IMG/VR virus record: IMGVR_UViG_3300032214_001034
Span: 1-64,000 of that record
DNA: 64,000 bases
Direction: 5' to 3' (one strand)
From: a virus
In this document: piece after piece, positions 22,836 through 32,670 of the stretch
Layout: every line of letters begins with the position of its first letter
Numbering within the stretch: the first letter of the stretch is position 1
Program-made: the position numbers and the translations under genes
The notes under the pieces: model-generated
What the model was told of the DNA's origin: nothing
What the model saw: the letters and a program-made list of their open reading frames with translations, nothing else
Database searches by the model: none

Positions 22836-24191
22836 ATGGCAAATCAAATAACAACCAAGTCAGCAGAAGCTTCTAATATAAAGCAACTTGACATCATATC
22901 AAATAAAGATGGTAAAAAGGTAAGTGTTGCTGGTGGTACAGTTGGTCTTTTGTATTATGAGAGCATCCTACAAGACTCTGTAAGAGCAACACTTACTTTT
23001 GCTGATGCGGGAAATACCATCAACAACAAAACTGCTTTAGACGGACTCCCTATAGTAGGTCAAGAAAAAATAGAAGTTAAATTCGCAGATAATAATAACA
23101 ATGAAATAAAATTATCTTTGTATGTGAATAAGGTTACACCTATGTCCGATGATACAACCAAGTCTTTGGTGCAACTTGATTTAACTTCCAAAGAATTTAT
23201 TATGAATGAAAAGGTAAGACTGAATAAAAGATTCGATGGAAAAATATCAGATCATATACAGAAAATATTGACCGATCCAAATTATCTTGGAACAAAGAAG
23301 AAAGTGGATGTTGAAGAAACATCGAACAACTATAACTTTGTAGGCAACAACCGTAAACCATATTATGCTATGAACTGGTTGTCTAAAAAAGCAGTGTCTG
23401 CAAAAAATCAAAAGCAGGGTGACAGTGCTGGATATTTTTTCTATGAAACATCTGAAGGATTTTTCTTTAAATCTATTGATGGATTACTTGCACAAGAAAA
23501 GAAGAAATCAATTATCTATAACCAAACACCAGATTCAAGAGGAGAAAATATACCTGCTGGATATGACATAAAGGCGCTTGATTATGTGAAGGATAATGCT
23601 GTGGATGTTCAAGATAAACTTCAGATGGGAGCATTCTCAACTAGAACTATTCTATTTGATCCTTTTACATGCTATTATGAGGTTATTACACCAAACGCTA
23701 AGGAAAAGGAAAAGTCATTAAAACTTGGCGGAAAAGAACTCCCTGTTTTAAATAAAGAATTTGATCGTGAAGGAAATAATAAAGAGTTTTCCAGAACACA
23801 ATATATGCTTCTTGATAAAGGAACTTTACCGACTGGTAGTGGAATTGGTAAAGGTCAGGAGCAACTCAACAAATCGAAGGAAGAAAATTTCCTTCCAAAA
23901 GATATATTGAATCAAGCGATTATGAGATATGGTCAGTTGTTTTCTCAGAAGTCAACGATTACAATTGCAGGAGATTTCTCACTTCATGCGGGCGATGTTA
24001 TATTCTTAGATGCTCCAGAACTACAGACAGAAACTAAGAATGATGATGTAAACAAAGAAAGTGGAGGTCTATATATTATAGCAGATTTATGTCACTACAT
24101 TTCCCCCAAAGAAACGTATACTAAGTTGAATTTGGTTAGAGATTCTTTTGGTAGGAAAGGAAATCACACATCAGGTAGTATTCCACTATGA
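22836..24191 (+). CDS. 27: Baseplate hub protein, gp27-like
   Basis: A 451-residue structural protein directly upstream of gp5 except for one small gene. The N-terminus (VAGGTVGLLYYESILQDSVR) and the strand-rich domain LVQLDLTSKEFIMNEKVRLN resemble the tube-like domains of hub proteins. GYFFYETSEGFFFKSIDGLL is the signature seen in gp27/gpD-type hub proteins, where a flexible loop is read before DNA passage. Length is close to T4 gp27 (391). Assignment rests on pattern and synteny. Confidence 0.7.
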   Translation: MANQITTKSAEASNIKQLDIISNKDGKKVSVAGGTVGLLYYESILQDSVRATLTFADAGNTINNKTALDGLPIVGQEKIEVKFADNNNNEIKLSLYVNKVTPMSDDTTKSLVQLDLTSKEFIMNEKVRLNKRFDGKISDHIQKILTDPNYLGTKKKVDVEETSNNYNFVGNNRKPYYAMNWLSKKAVSAKNQKQGDSAGYFFYETSEGFFFKSIDGLLAQEKKKSIIYNQTPDSRGENIPAGYDIKALDYVKDNAVDVQDKLQMGAFSTRTILFDPFTCYYEVITPNAKEKEKSLKLGGKELPVLNKEFDREGNNKEFSRTQYMLLDKGTLPTGSGIGKGQEQLNKSKEENFLPKDILNQAIMRYGQLFSQKSTITIAGDFSLHAGDVIFLDAPELQTETKNDDVNKESGGLYIIADLCHYISPKETYTKLNLVRDSFGRKGNHTSGSIPL

Positions 24192-24406
24192 AAGATAGAA
24201 GCATACAACAACATATTAATGATGATAAAGACCTTTTGGACAACTCAACTCTCTCGCCGCAGATGAGAAGACATGTTGAGGATGAATTGACACATCTGGA
24301 AAAATATCATGCTAATCATCCAGATGAAGATCATGACCCAACTCCATTTGAAATGTACTGTGATGAGAACCCAAGTGCATTAGAATGTAAAATTTATGAA
24401 GATTAA
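24188..24406 (+). CDS. cp12: CP12-like Calvin-cycle inhibitor
   Basis: A 72-residue acidic protein. Its end, DPTPFEMYCDENPSALECKI followed by YED, is the CP12 C-terminal domain with the redox pair Cys58 and Cys67. CP12 bridges GAPDH and phosphoribulokinase and shuts down the Calvin cycle; cyanophage copies redirect carbon to NADPH and nucleotides. The N-terminal Cys pair of plant CP12 is missing, as I expect for marine forms. It overlaps the gp27-like gene by 4 bases (ATGA) and precedes gp5 by 6, so a metabolic gene sits inside the late baseplate operon. Confidence 0.7.
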   Translation: MKDRSIQQHINDDKDLLDNSTLSPQMRRHVEDELTHLEKYHANHPDEDHDPTPFEMYCDENPSALECKIYED

Positions 24407-24412
24407 TAACTG

Positions 24413-26206
24413 ATGGAAGGAGGATCTTTATTTAATCCTGGTTTTTTAGGTGGTAGTTTTCTCTGGTGGATCGGTCAGATTGCCGATGATTCCACCTGGA
24501 GAGATAATATCCTGCCTGGAAAATTTGAGAATAAAGATTCTATTCCAGGATGGGGAAGAAGATATAAGGTAAGAATCATTGGTCTCCATGATAAAGAAGA
24601 GGAGACTATTCCATCAGATCAACTTCCATGGGCTCAGGTGATGTATCCTGTGACCGGTGGTGGAGGTCAAACAAATGCAGGAGCAACAGCAAACCTAAGA
24701 CAAGGTAATTTTGTTTTTGGATTCTTCCTTGATGGTCAGGATCAACAAGTACCTGTAATCATGGGAGTGCTTGGAAACAATGCACAAACCGCATTAAATA
24801 CAAGGTTTCAAAATTTTGCAGCGACAAGTGGTTATGTAGAAGGAGCAGAACCGAAAACTGGAAGTGCTAAAGAAAGAGTTCCAGATGAAGGTCTTGTAAC
24901 AACCAAACCAAAGAGTCCGCAAGTATCTCAACAAACCGCTACTCCTCCGCCAGGAGTTAGACTCAATCAGTTTGGATTAAGACCTGATATTGCTCTCACG
25001 AGAGAACAACTAACTGTTGCACAGCAAGCAAGACAGACGGCAAGAGATCGGGGGTTGCCACCAGAACAAGTAGAAGCAGCAGCACAGCAAGCAGTTGCTG
25101 ATTTAATCAAGAACGATAGACAGCAAGCAAATTCTAAAACTGCACCATCTCAACCTGGTGCAACAAAAGAAAATGTTGATGCAGTTCATCAACAGAGTGC
25201 AAGTGATGTAAAACGTGAAGACAAGATGAAAGAGAAGATTTCTCTTTTGAAACCTTGCGATACTACCGAGTCTGCCATAAAAGCAATACAAACCGAAATT
25301 GAAAATGTAACAAAAAAGATTGAAAAGTATTTGAAGGCAATCAATAGTTATGTTGATGCAGTATCCAATACCATTTCCAATATACAAAAGGTTATTTCTG
25401 ATGCTGCTTGTATAATTGCAAAATATATGAAAATACTTTTTGATAAGATTATGGAATATGTTTTGAAACTACTTAATAAAGAACTCACGAAAGTTGTTTC
25501 GGCTATGCCATCCAGCATGAGACAAATGTTTGGTGACATAAAAGAAATCTTAACAGAATTGATTCTTTGTCTTTACAACAAAATTACAAATGGTCTTTGT
25601 GGACTGATTCAAGATCTTCTTAACAAAGCACTTAAACCAAAAGAACTTGAAGCAATAGTAAGAGCAAGACAGTTTGATGATCAAGTTACAGTCCCAGAAA
25701 TTCCCGTTTGTGCTGCTGAAGATTTTGTTGGTCAAGCAGTTTCTGCAAGTAAAGAGCAGATTGACCAAGCGAATAATACTATTATTGATAATCTAAATGC
25801 ATTCCTTGATGATATTCAAGGAGAACTTGCTGGAGTAAGTGGTGCATTATCTGACATTACTTCTTTAATAGGTAATATCAGTGGAGCACTTACTGCTGCT
25901 TTTGCTTTCGAGAATATTAAATTGAATGTATTTGGGTGCGAACTTGCTCCAAATTGTGCAGTATCTGATTACTATACATTCTCTCGTGGAGGATCATCTG
26001 CTCCAACTAAAGATAAGCCAAGTGCGAAAGGTGTTTCTGACGTTGCTGCTAAACCGACAAATGCAACTGCACCAACAGAAGTTCAGTATGTTGGTCCTAC
26101 CAAAAACACTCAAGACTTACCTACAGGTAAAACTTCTGGACAAACTAGAGCAGCTGGGGCTGGAACTCAAGCAGAGTTGAATCAAATTAACTCCGGTGTA
26201 GCATAA
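24413..26206 (+). CDS. 5: Baseplate hub spike protein gp5, without lysozyme domain
   Basis: A 597-residue protein whose N-terminus is the gp5 OB-fold domain: YKVRIIGLH (51-59), LPWAQVMYPVT (71-81), FGFFLDG (102-108) and VPVIMGVLG align with T4 gp5. A Pro/Gln-rich linker (about 150-270) is followed by a long helical region (KISLLKPCDTTESAIKAIQT and onward) instead of the T4 lysozyme domain and triple-stranded beta-helix. It probably trimerises below the gp27-like ring. The hydrolase and needle functions seem to be in neighbouring genes. Confidence 0.85.
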   Translation: MEGGSLFNPGFLGGSFLWWIGQIADDSTWRDNILPGKFENKDSIPGWGRRYKVRIIGLHDKEEETIPSDQLPWAQVMYPVTGGGGQTNAGATANLRQGNFVFGFFLDGQDQQVPVIMGVLGNNAQTALNTRFQNFAATSGYVEGAEPKTGSAKERVPDEGLVTTKPKSPQVSQQTATPPPGVRLNQFGLRPDIALTREQLTVAQQARQTARDRGLPPEQVEAAAQQAVADLIKNDRQQANSKTAPSQPGATKENVDAVHQQSASDVKREDKMKEKISLLKPCDTTESAIKAIQTEIENVTKKIEKYLKAINSYVDAVSNTISNIQKVISDAACIIAKYMKILFDKIMEYVLKLLNKELTKVVSAMPSSMRQMFGDIKEILTELILCLYNKITNGLCGLIQDLLNKALKPKELEAIVRARQFDDQVTVPEIPVCAAEDFVGQAVSASKEQIDQANNTIIDNLNAFLDDIQGELAGVSGALSDITSLIGNISGALTAAFAFENIKLNVFGCELAPNCAVSDYYTFSRGGSSAPTKDKPSAKGVSDVAAKPTNATAPTEVQYVGPTKNTQDLPTGKTSGQTRAAGAGTQAELNQINSGVA

Positions 26207-26212
26207 TAAATA
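26206..26212 (+). promoter_or_regulatory. Late-type promoter box
   Basis: ATAAATA overlaps the gp5 stop region, 36 nt before the next large structural gene. Confidence 0.45.
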
Positions 26213-26248
26213 TGATTATGGCAAGCAAGATGGAAAAAATATAATAGC

Positions 26249-29200
26249 ATGTCATTCAATATTTTTGACTTCCCCAGAAAATCTGATATAACAGTTGGTT
26301 ATGTTGACCCAATTTTGGGATATGTAACAGGTGTATCAATTTGTGATGCAAATGAATATGCCAAAAAGAATCCTGGTACAACATTTGTTTTTGAAACGAG
26401 AGATGGAATCAGATATTTAAATATTAATGAAGTTAATCAATTAACACCAGAAGATCTTCCTTCATCCGCTGATACTTGTACAGGAATTGTAGTTGAAGGT
26501 CAAGCAGAATCTCCCTCAGTTACTTTTTCTGGATGTGGTGGAGTTGGTGCTGCAGGAAATCCTGTTTTTGGAAGAGATGGATCTTTACTTGCAGTTGATT
26601 TGATCTCTGGTGGATTTGGTTATCAATGTCCTCCTCTAGTTGAGGTTAGAGATGAAACTGGAATTGGAGTCGGTGCAGTTACTCGCTCTATTCTTGTAGG
26701 GGATCCTGAGTATCCTGACTGTACATTTGTTGATACTTTTGAAGTTTTTGATCAGGAAGATGACTTCGAAGACTATCAGATTTGTGATCCAGTTGATGAT
26801 GTTGAATATGGAACAAGATATGATCCAGATGGGAAACCAATAGGCAGGTGGGAACCAACTCTTTATGCGACTCTTTCTAGAGATCCAATTGCAAGAGAGA
26901 TACAAAAATATCAAGACTTCTTACAAAAATTAAGCACGCCTTGGTGGAGTACTAGAAAGGAAAACCCTTTAAGAGTTACGTCTGGAAATAGAACTACACG
27001 AATCAAACATGATGTTCAACATCCTGGGTGGGGTGGAGAGTATGGTATAGAAAAAAGTGAAAACTTTAAAGAAGTAACATTTAAGGTTTTTACTTCCGGT
27101 GGACAAGATAAGGGACTTGTTCTTAAATTTACATCACAAGATAAGTCTCATACTTTTAAAATTAAAGCGGATGATTTTAAAAATGATGAAACCGGTCAAA
27201 AAGTAACCGAGAGAGTTAAAATCAATACAATTTATAATGTATCATCTGAAGGATCTTTTCGCGGAAGGGGGACTGAGAAAGGTATAGTTAATGCATTGGG
27301 AAGAGGTGCAAAAGAAAAAAATCCAACAGGAAAAGAAGTAGTTATAAGTGGAAATACAATATTTGCAGACTTTTTAGAAAGTTCAAATGATAATGATGAC
27401 TTGCAAGTAGAAGCAACTTTAGGAAAGTTTACTTCTAAGCAAATTGGAAAAGGATCCAGCAGAAGTAATTTTGATTTAAAGTATGAACTGAGGGATAATT
27501 CATCCTATACGAAACCAGCAAAGATTGATGATAGTTTTATGAATAAGTATGCTATCTCACCAGTTCCCCCATCAAATGCCCCTGGTAGTGATTTTGCTGG
27601 ACAAGAATTTACTATAGAGTGGGAAGAAAATTTTCCTTATGATGGTGAGTATGTTTTTCGTGCTCAAGCAGATAATATTGGAAGATATTATTTGGATAAT
27701 GAAAAACTAATAGAGACAACTCAATTTAGAGCAGATCAAACTCCAAAGGTTGTTAAGAAGAATGTTAAAGCAGGTGTTCATCGCATCAGAGTTGATCTTT
27801 ACAATGTTCCAATCGTTCAAAACTCTCCATCACAACCAAAAACTATTTTTAATACGGTTGATTATATTGGAAAAGCAGACAGAAAACTTTGGAGACTTGA
27901 TCCTAGAGCTGGTAAAGATGCTGGATTTATAAACCAATATGGTGTTCTTCCATTTGATCCCAACTCTGATAGAGCACAGTCCGATGATTTTTCAGGAACT
28001 CATGTTATTCGTTGGGAATATGTTGAGTTTCCTAAAGATGGAAACTATAATATTGAAATAATGGTCGATGATAATGTTACTCTTTATATTGGAAACAGAG
28101 ATGGTGGTGGAGAAAAAGGAATTGGAAATGGATTAAGATCAGTGGATCAAGGTGGTGATGAAGTTATTATTAGGAAGGTTGGATATAGTTCTCCTAGTAG
28201 AAGCACTGGTAAGAGTTTAGAAACCAGATTCTTCAAAGCAGGAAAGTATAGAATTCGTGCTGAACTGGAACAAATTAAAGGAAGACCACTTTCTGGTGGT
28301 AATCCCATGGCTCTTGCCATTAATATTGAAACAACTGCCACTGAGCAACAGGTAGTTTCGGCAAGATCTTGGAATGACAATCCTATGGGTGCTGCATTAA
28401 CAATTGATGCACCTATGCCACCTATTCCACAGGAACCAATTCCTCAGCAGGAAGGTCGTTGTCCTAATAATCCAATTTGGACTACACGATTCCCAGGCGC
28501 AAAAGAAAAGTGGTGGCCTGTTAAATTTCAAAATGCTCCTGGTCTACCGTCCTGGAGTAGATTTATGAATCGCTATGCGATCTCTCCTATTCCACCATTA
28601 GCAAAACCTGGATCTGATGGTGGTGGCATTATCTATAGAAATCAATGGGATGTTGATATTCCTTATGATGGATTCTATGCATTTAAATCTACTGTAGATA
28701 ATGCTGGTAGAATCTTAATTGATGGTAAACCAGTCATGCAAGCAAACTACATTCCAACAACCCTAGAAAATACTAGAGGTGGTAGTGGTAGTGAAAGAAG
28801 AAGTGGAATTTCTGCAATCGGTAGTGATGGAATTATATACAACTGGAGAGAGGAAAATCCAAAGTCTAAAAAGATATTTTTAAGCAAAGGATTGCATAAG
28901 ATTGAGATTGAAGTTGAGAATGGAAAAACTAATACATTTCAAAAAATTGATAAGAAAATTTTTAGCACCAAAGATTGGTTAGTTCCTCCTCCTGCACCTT
29001 TACCATCTATTTCTCCAACAGAGTTAAATATTTCCTATGTTGGTTTGAATCCTACTAATACAAAACTAAATGTTAATGGTAATCGTATAAAGATAAAAGA
29101 TGGTGATGGGAATGATGCAAATGCAACATTCTCAATTGTTTCCTCCGATCCAGGAGTTAATGCAAGATTTTCTTCTGATGGAACTCGCATCGAGTATGAT

Positions 29201-30493
29201 GGATCTGGAAAAATAAAAATAAAGTTGGAGTGGAATGATAATCCATTTATAGCAGGGGTTGCTGTTAAAAGTATTAGTGTTGGTGGAGTTACTTTAACTC
29301 AAAACGACACAAGTGGTACAGAGACTAAAAATATTACAGTAAATAAGCAAATAACTTCTCCAACAACAATCAACAAATCTCAAACTGTTGATGGTGTTAA
29401 TTTTGAAGGACCAACACAAATCGCAAATTATAGAGGAGATTTTATTTCGCCAGTTTTGCAAAATGTGAATGCTTTCCCTAATGATGAAATTCAAGGAAAG
29501 AGTTGGACTTTCAGATGGACAAATGTTGATTTTCCAGTTGATGGTCAGTATACTCTTGAATCTGAGGCAGATGATGAATTAGTAATTAAAGTTGATGGTA
29601 TTAGAGTTGGTTCTTCAAAGGTATTTGAAGGTAGAAGAAAGACAACTTTTAATGCAACTAAAGGAAAGAAAACTATTGAATTAGAATTATCTAATATTCG
29701 TATACCTAATACAGGATTCCAACAAAATCCTACTGTAGGATTTGCTCAAATAACTGTACCAGTTGATGTTGCTACTGGGGTTGGACAGCCATGGTCAACA
29801 AACCCTGTTGGTATTTCTGCCATTCTAATTCCACCTCCTTGTCCAAAGAAAGTAACTGGAAAAGGTGTTGTTTGTAGAGTCGTTGTAGATGATCCTGGAA
29901 ATGGATATCCAACCACTCAGGGACCTGGATATCCTGCAGCACTCAGACTTAGAAGTGTTGAGGTTGAAAATCCAGGAATCAACTATAACTGTGGAGTAGA
30001 TCAAATTCAAATCACTCCAAGTAATGGTGCTCAACTAGGTTATGAGTGTGATACTTTTGGTAGAATTATAAGAGTAAATGTATTAAATCCTGGTCTTGGA
30101 TTTACTGAATATCCAGAAATATCTATTGTATCGCCTCCAGGTGTTGAACCAACTGGCGTTAATGCAACATTTAGACCTCAGTTTGAGATTGTAAGAGATC
30201 CAATCGTTGTTGATCCTGAGATCATTATTCAAGTCACAGATCTTGTTGGTCTTAAGCAGACTGGATATGTTGATGGTCGTCCTTACTACGGTGCCGTATA
30301 CTACAAGGATGGAGTTCGTTATGCTGGATTCTATCAAACGCCAGGAGAACTTGTTCAAGTTTATGATACTCTTCAAGAGAGCATTGATGGTGTTGTTGTT
30401 ACACGTCCATCTGCAATCCAGAGACAGGGTACTGATATTAGCAGTAATGATCCAAGACTCAATATTCCAGGCACGCCTGATGAAATCATTTAA
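26249..30493 (+). CDS. Large virion protein with four PA14-like domains
   Basis: A 1414-residue structural protein. Four PA14-like carbohydrate-binding-type domains are visible at about 425-540, 553-700, 768-900 and 1058-1170, each with the pattern FPYDGEYVFRAQADNIGRYY then KKN/KKI...HRIRV/HKIEI. N- and C-terminal regions have Cys/Gly-rich blocks (FSGCGGVGAAGNPVFGRDG and DDPGNGYP..., PGINYNCG). The conserved-looking end is VTDLVGLKQTGYVDGRPYYG. It probably forms a peripheral baseplate or spike structure that contacts host glycans. Confidence 0.75.
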   Translation: MSFNIFDFPRKSDITVGYVDPILGYVTGVSICDANEYAKKNPGTTFVFETRDGIRYLNINEVNQLTPEDLPSSADTCTGIVVEGQAESPSVTFSGCGGVGAAGNPVFGRDGSLLAVDLISGGFGYQCPPLVEVRDETGIGVGAVTRSILVGDPEYPDCTFVDTFEVFDQEDDFEDYQICDPVDDVEYGTRYDPDGKPIGRWEPTLYATLSRDPIAREIQKYQDFLQKLSTPWWSTRKENPLRVTSGNRTTRIKHDVQHPGWGGEYGIEKSENFKEVTFKVFTSGGQDKGLVLKFTSQDKSHTFKIKADDFKNDETGQKVTERVKINTIYNVSSEGSFRGRGTEKGIVNALGRGAKEKNPTGKEVVISGNTIFADFLESSNDNDDLQVEATLGKFTSKQIGKGSSRSNFDLKYELRDNSSYTKPAKIDDSFMNKYAISPVPPSNAPGSDFAGQEFTIEWEENFPYDGEYVFRAQADNIGRYYLDNEKLIETTQFRADQTPKVVKKNVKAGVHRIRVDLYNVPIVQNSPSQPKTIFNTVDYIGKADRKLWRLDPRAGKDAGFINQYGVLPFDPNSDRAQSDDFSGTHVIRWEYVEFPKDGNYNIEIMVDDNVTLYIGNRDGGGEKGIGNGLRSVDQGGDEVIIRKVGYSSPSRSTGKSLETRFFKAGKYRIRAELEQIKGRPLSGGNPMALAINIETTATEQQVVSARSWNDNPMGAALTIDAPMPPIPQEPIPQQEGRCPNNPIWTTRFPGAKEKWWPVKFQNAPGLPSWSRFMNRYAISPIPPLAKPGSDGGGIIYRNQWDVDIPYDGFYAFKSTVDNAGRILIDGKPVMQANYIPTTLENTRGGSGSERRSGISAIGSDGIIYNWREENPKSKKIFLSKGLHKIEIEVENGKTNTFQKIDKKIFSTKDWLVPPPAPLPSISPTELNISYVGLNPTNTKLNVNGNRIKIKDGDGNDANATFSIVSSDPGVNARFSSDGTRIEYDGSGKIKIKLEWNDNPFIAGVAVKSISVGGVTLTQNDTSGTETKNITVNKQITSPTTINKSQTVDGVNFEGPTQIANYRGDFISPVLQNVNAFPNDEIQGKSWTFRWTNVDFPVDGQYTLESEADDELVIKVDGIRVGSSKVFEGRRKTTFNATKGKKTIELELSNIRIPNTGFQQNPTVGFAQITVPVDVATGVGQPWSTNPVGISAILIPPPCPKKVTGKGVVCRVVVDDPGNGYPTTQGPGYPAALRLRSVEVENPGINYNCGVDQIQITPSNGAQLGYECDTFGRIIRVNVLNPGLGFTEYPEISIVSPPGVEPTGVNATFRPQFEIVRDPIVVDPEIIIQVTDLVGLKQTGYVDGRPYYGAVYYKDGVRYAGFYQTPGELVQVYDTLQESIDGVVVTRPSAIQRQGTDISSNDPRLNIPGTPDEII

Positions 30494-30517
30494 ATAGTAA
30501 AATAATGATAAGATAAA

Positions 30518-31165
30518 ATGCCAACATCCAGAAATTCAAAAGGTGATAGGTTGCCCAATAGTACAGGCACAAATCCAAATCCTAACGATACAGCAAAACA
30601 AAACTATACTGCAATTCGTCAAGGAAATGATCATGGATCAATTTCTTTTGGACATATTCATCAACCAGCTGACGTAACTGCTGCTGTTAAATTAGAAACT
30701 CCGGATGGAAGACATACCTTTTTCTTAGATGAAGATGGTCCAAGAAAAGGTTGGACTACTTCATTATCGCCAGGCAACTTTCAAGTTGAGTGTGGAAGCG
30801 ATAATGTAGAAGCACAAGACACCTTGATGTTAAATGCAAAAAATGGTAATATAGTTATTGTAGCAACTAATGGAAAAATAAGATTACAAGGAACTGATAT
30901 TGAACTCATTGCTGTAGGTGAAGGTGGTAGTAAGGGAAATATTGTAATGGAAGCAACTGAAACTGTTGCAGTTAGAAAATGTAAAAAGTTCTTAGTCAAC
31001 GCTTCAGTTAATTATAAATTGGCAACATCAGGTCTTGGTGAGATTACTTCTAATAGTAGACTTAAAATTTATGGATCTATTATTCAAGGTGTAACTGACG
31101 CATGTGCTAAGAAAGACTCCAAGAACGGAGGACAACGTTATCAAAAACAAAATAATCGAGTATAA
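30518..31165 (+). CDS. Needle/spike-like beta-helical virion protein
   Basis: A 215-residue protein. The middle carries short alternating strands (LNAKNGNIVIVATNGKIRLQ then GTDIELIAVGE, GNIVMEATETVAVRKCKKFL) typical of the triple-stranded beta-helix of gp5/VgrG needles. gp5 in this window lacks that part, so this may be the separate puncturing needle. The tail is Lys/Gln/Asn-rich. The role is inferred from repeat pattern and position. Confidence 0.6.
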   Translation: MPTSRNSKGDRLPNSTGTNPNPNDTAKQNYTAIRQGNDHGSISFGHIHQPADVTAAVKLETPDGRHTFFLDEDGPRKGWTTSLSPGNFQVECGSDNVEAQDTLMLNAKNGNIVIVATNGKIRLQGTDIELIAVGEGGSKGNIVMEATETVAVRKCKKFLVNASVNYKLATSGLGEITSNSRLKIYGSIIQGVTDACAKKDSKNGGQRYQKQNNRV

Positions 31166-31176
31166 GGAGATTTAAA

Positions 31177-31968
31177 ATGACTGCTGGATGGGATGATGTT
31201 AATGTTGGTGGACAGCTTAAGGTAGGAACAGGTATTGTTCCTGCGATTAAGGAGGGTGATCAAAAAATTAATGGGTCTGCTTTTATTGAAGGACCTGCTG
31301 TGATTGGAAGTCCAACACACTTTCCAACTGCATATGCAACTTTAAATGTTGCGCCATTGACAAATAGTGATCCAGACTCGGTTCCTCCATTTGCTCCAGG
31401 TTCTTTATGTCAAGGATTAAGTAATCCCTATGCACTGTGTGTTTCTGACAATGCAGCAGTGATGGGAAATCTTGACGTGAATTTTAGAATTCAATCGGGA
31501 CGTGATATTATTGCGGGAGGAAATATAATTTCAAATTGTGGTGGACATATTCTTGCTGCTAAGAAAAACTTTGACATCCCTCACCCAACTAAACCAGGAT
31601 ATCGTTTACGTCACACTTGTCCTGAAGGTCCATCAAATGATGTATATTTCCGTGGAAGAGTGACTAATAAAAAAGAAATCATTCTCCCTGGATATTGGAA
31701 AAATCTTGTTGACTGGACAACAATTACGGTTAATTTAACTCCAGTTGGAGCACATCAAAATGTAATTGTAAAAAGAATTGATGAAGAAAAAGTATATCTT
31801 CAAGCACATGGTGGTATGCCAATTGATTGTTTCTACCATATCTTTGCCACTAGAGCGGATGGTGAGAGACTAATTCCAGAATATGAAGGAAAAACACCAG
31901 CAGACTATCCAGGAAACAATGATGAATATTCAGTTTCTGGATACCATTATGACAGAAGGGAGGTTTAA
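31177..31968 (+). CDS. Virion structural protein, copy 1 of a tandem pair
   Basis: A 263-residue protein. The C-terminal 140 residues form a domain shared with the next gene: KKNFDIPHPTKPGYRLRHTC, then PEGPSNDVYFRGRV, LPGYWKNLVDWTTITVNLTP, IDCFYHIFATRADGERL and YPGNN. The N-terminal part is Gly/Pro-rich and strand-like. This domain is found, I believe, in several cyanophage tail proteins. GGAGA precedes the ATG. Three bases separate it from its paralogue, indicating duplication. Confidence 0.7.
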   Translation: MTAGWDDVNVGGQLKVGTGIVPAIKEGDQKINGSAFIEGPAVIGSPTHFPTAYATLNVAPLTNSDPDSVPPFAPGSLCQGLSNPYALCVSDNAAVMGNLDVNFRIQSGRDIIAGGNIISNCGGHILAAKKNFDIPHPTKPGYRLRHTCPEGPSNDVYFRGRVTNKKEIILPGYWKNLVDWTTITVNLTPVGAHQNVIVKRIDEEKVYLQAHGGMPIDCFYHIFATRADGERLIPEYEGKTPADYPGNNDEYSVSGYHYDRREV

Positions 31969-31970
31969 AC

Positions 31971-32660
31971 ATGGCTGCACCAGGACAACCAAAAAACGCA
32001 GAATTTCCAGGAGAATTTATTCCCTCTCAGGGAGATAAAGATTGTACTGATAGACAAGCTTGGGGTGAACCATCTGTAATTTATTCTTACATCTTTAAAG
32101 GAAACGCGGATCAAAACACATATCCTCCAGATGCATGTCCGCCATATTATCACAAGACTGCACAGATTGATGAACTTCAAGTAAATACAGAAATTAATGG
32201 TTCTGGTAACATTGATATTTCTGGATCTGTAAGAGCATCTCAAGTAACTGCCAGTGGAGTTACTCTAACTTCAAGAAAACCTTTTGATATTCCTCATCCA
32301 AATAAAGATGGGTGGAGGCTTCGTCATGTTTGTTTGGAAGGTCCAGAATCCGGTGTTTACTATCGTGGAAGACTCACTGATTCTAACATTATAAATCTTC
32401 CCGATTATTGGAAAGGATTGGTTGATCCAGAAACAATCACAGTTACTCTTACTCAGATAGGTTCATCTCAAGACTTAATTGTTGATTCTATCGAGTGGGG
32501 ATCTAAAGTAAAAATAAGATCTGGATCTGCATCCAAAATTGATTGTTTCTTTTTGGTTCATGCAGAAAGAGCGGATGGTGAAAAATTAATTGTTGAATAC
32601 CCAGGACAATCTTCCGATGATTATCCTGGAGATAATTCAATTTACAGTATTAATAAGTAG
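31971..32660 (+). CDS. Virion structural protein, copy 2 of a tandem pair
   Basis: A 229-residue paralogue of the previous gene. The shared domain reads RKPFDIPHPNKDGWRLRHVC, then LEGPESGVYYRGRL, LPDYWKGLVDPETITVTLTQ, IDCFFLVHAERADGEKL and YPGDN. The N-terminus is unrelated to copy 1 (DCTDRQAWGEPSVIYSYIFK). Different N-termini on the same C-terminal domain suggest two attachment points for one structural module. Confidence 0.7.
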   Translation: MAAPGQPKNAEFPGEFIPSQGDKDCTDRQAWGEPSVIYSYIFKGNADQNTYPPDACPPYYHKTAQIDELQVNTEINGSGNIDISGSVRASQVTASGVTLTSRKPFDIPHPNKDGWRLRHVCLEGPESGVYYRGRLTDSNIINLPDYWKGLVDPETITVTLTQIGSSQDLIVDSIEWGSKVKIRSGSASKIDCFFLVHAERADGEKLIVEYPGQSSDDYPGDNSIYSINK

Positions 32661-32670
32661 GAGATAAAAT

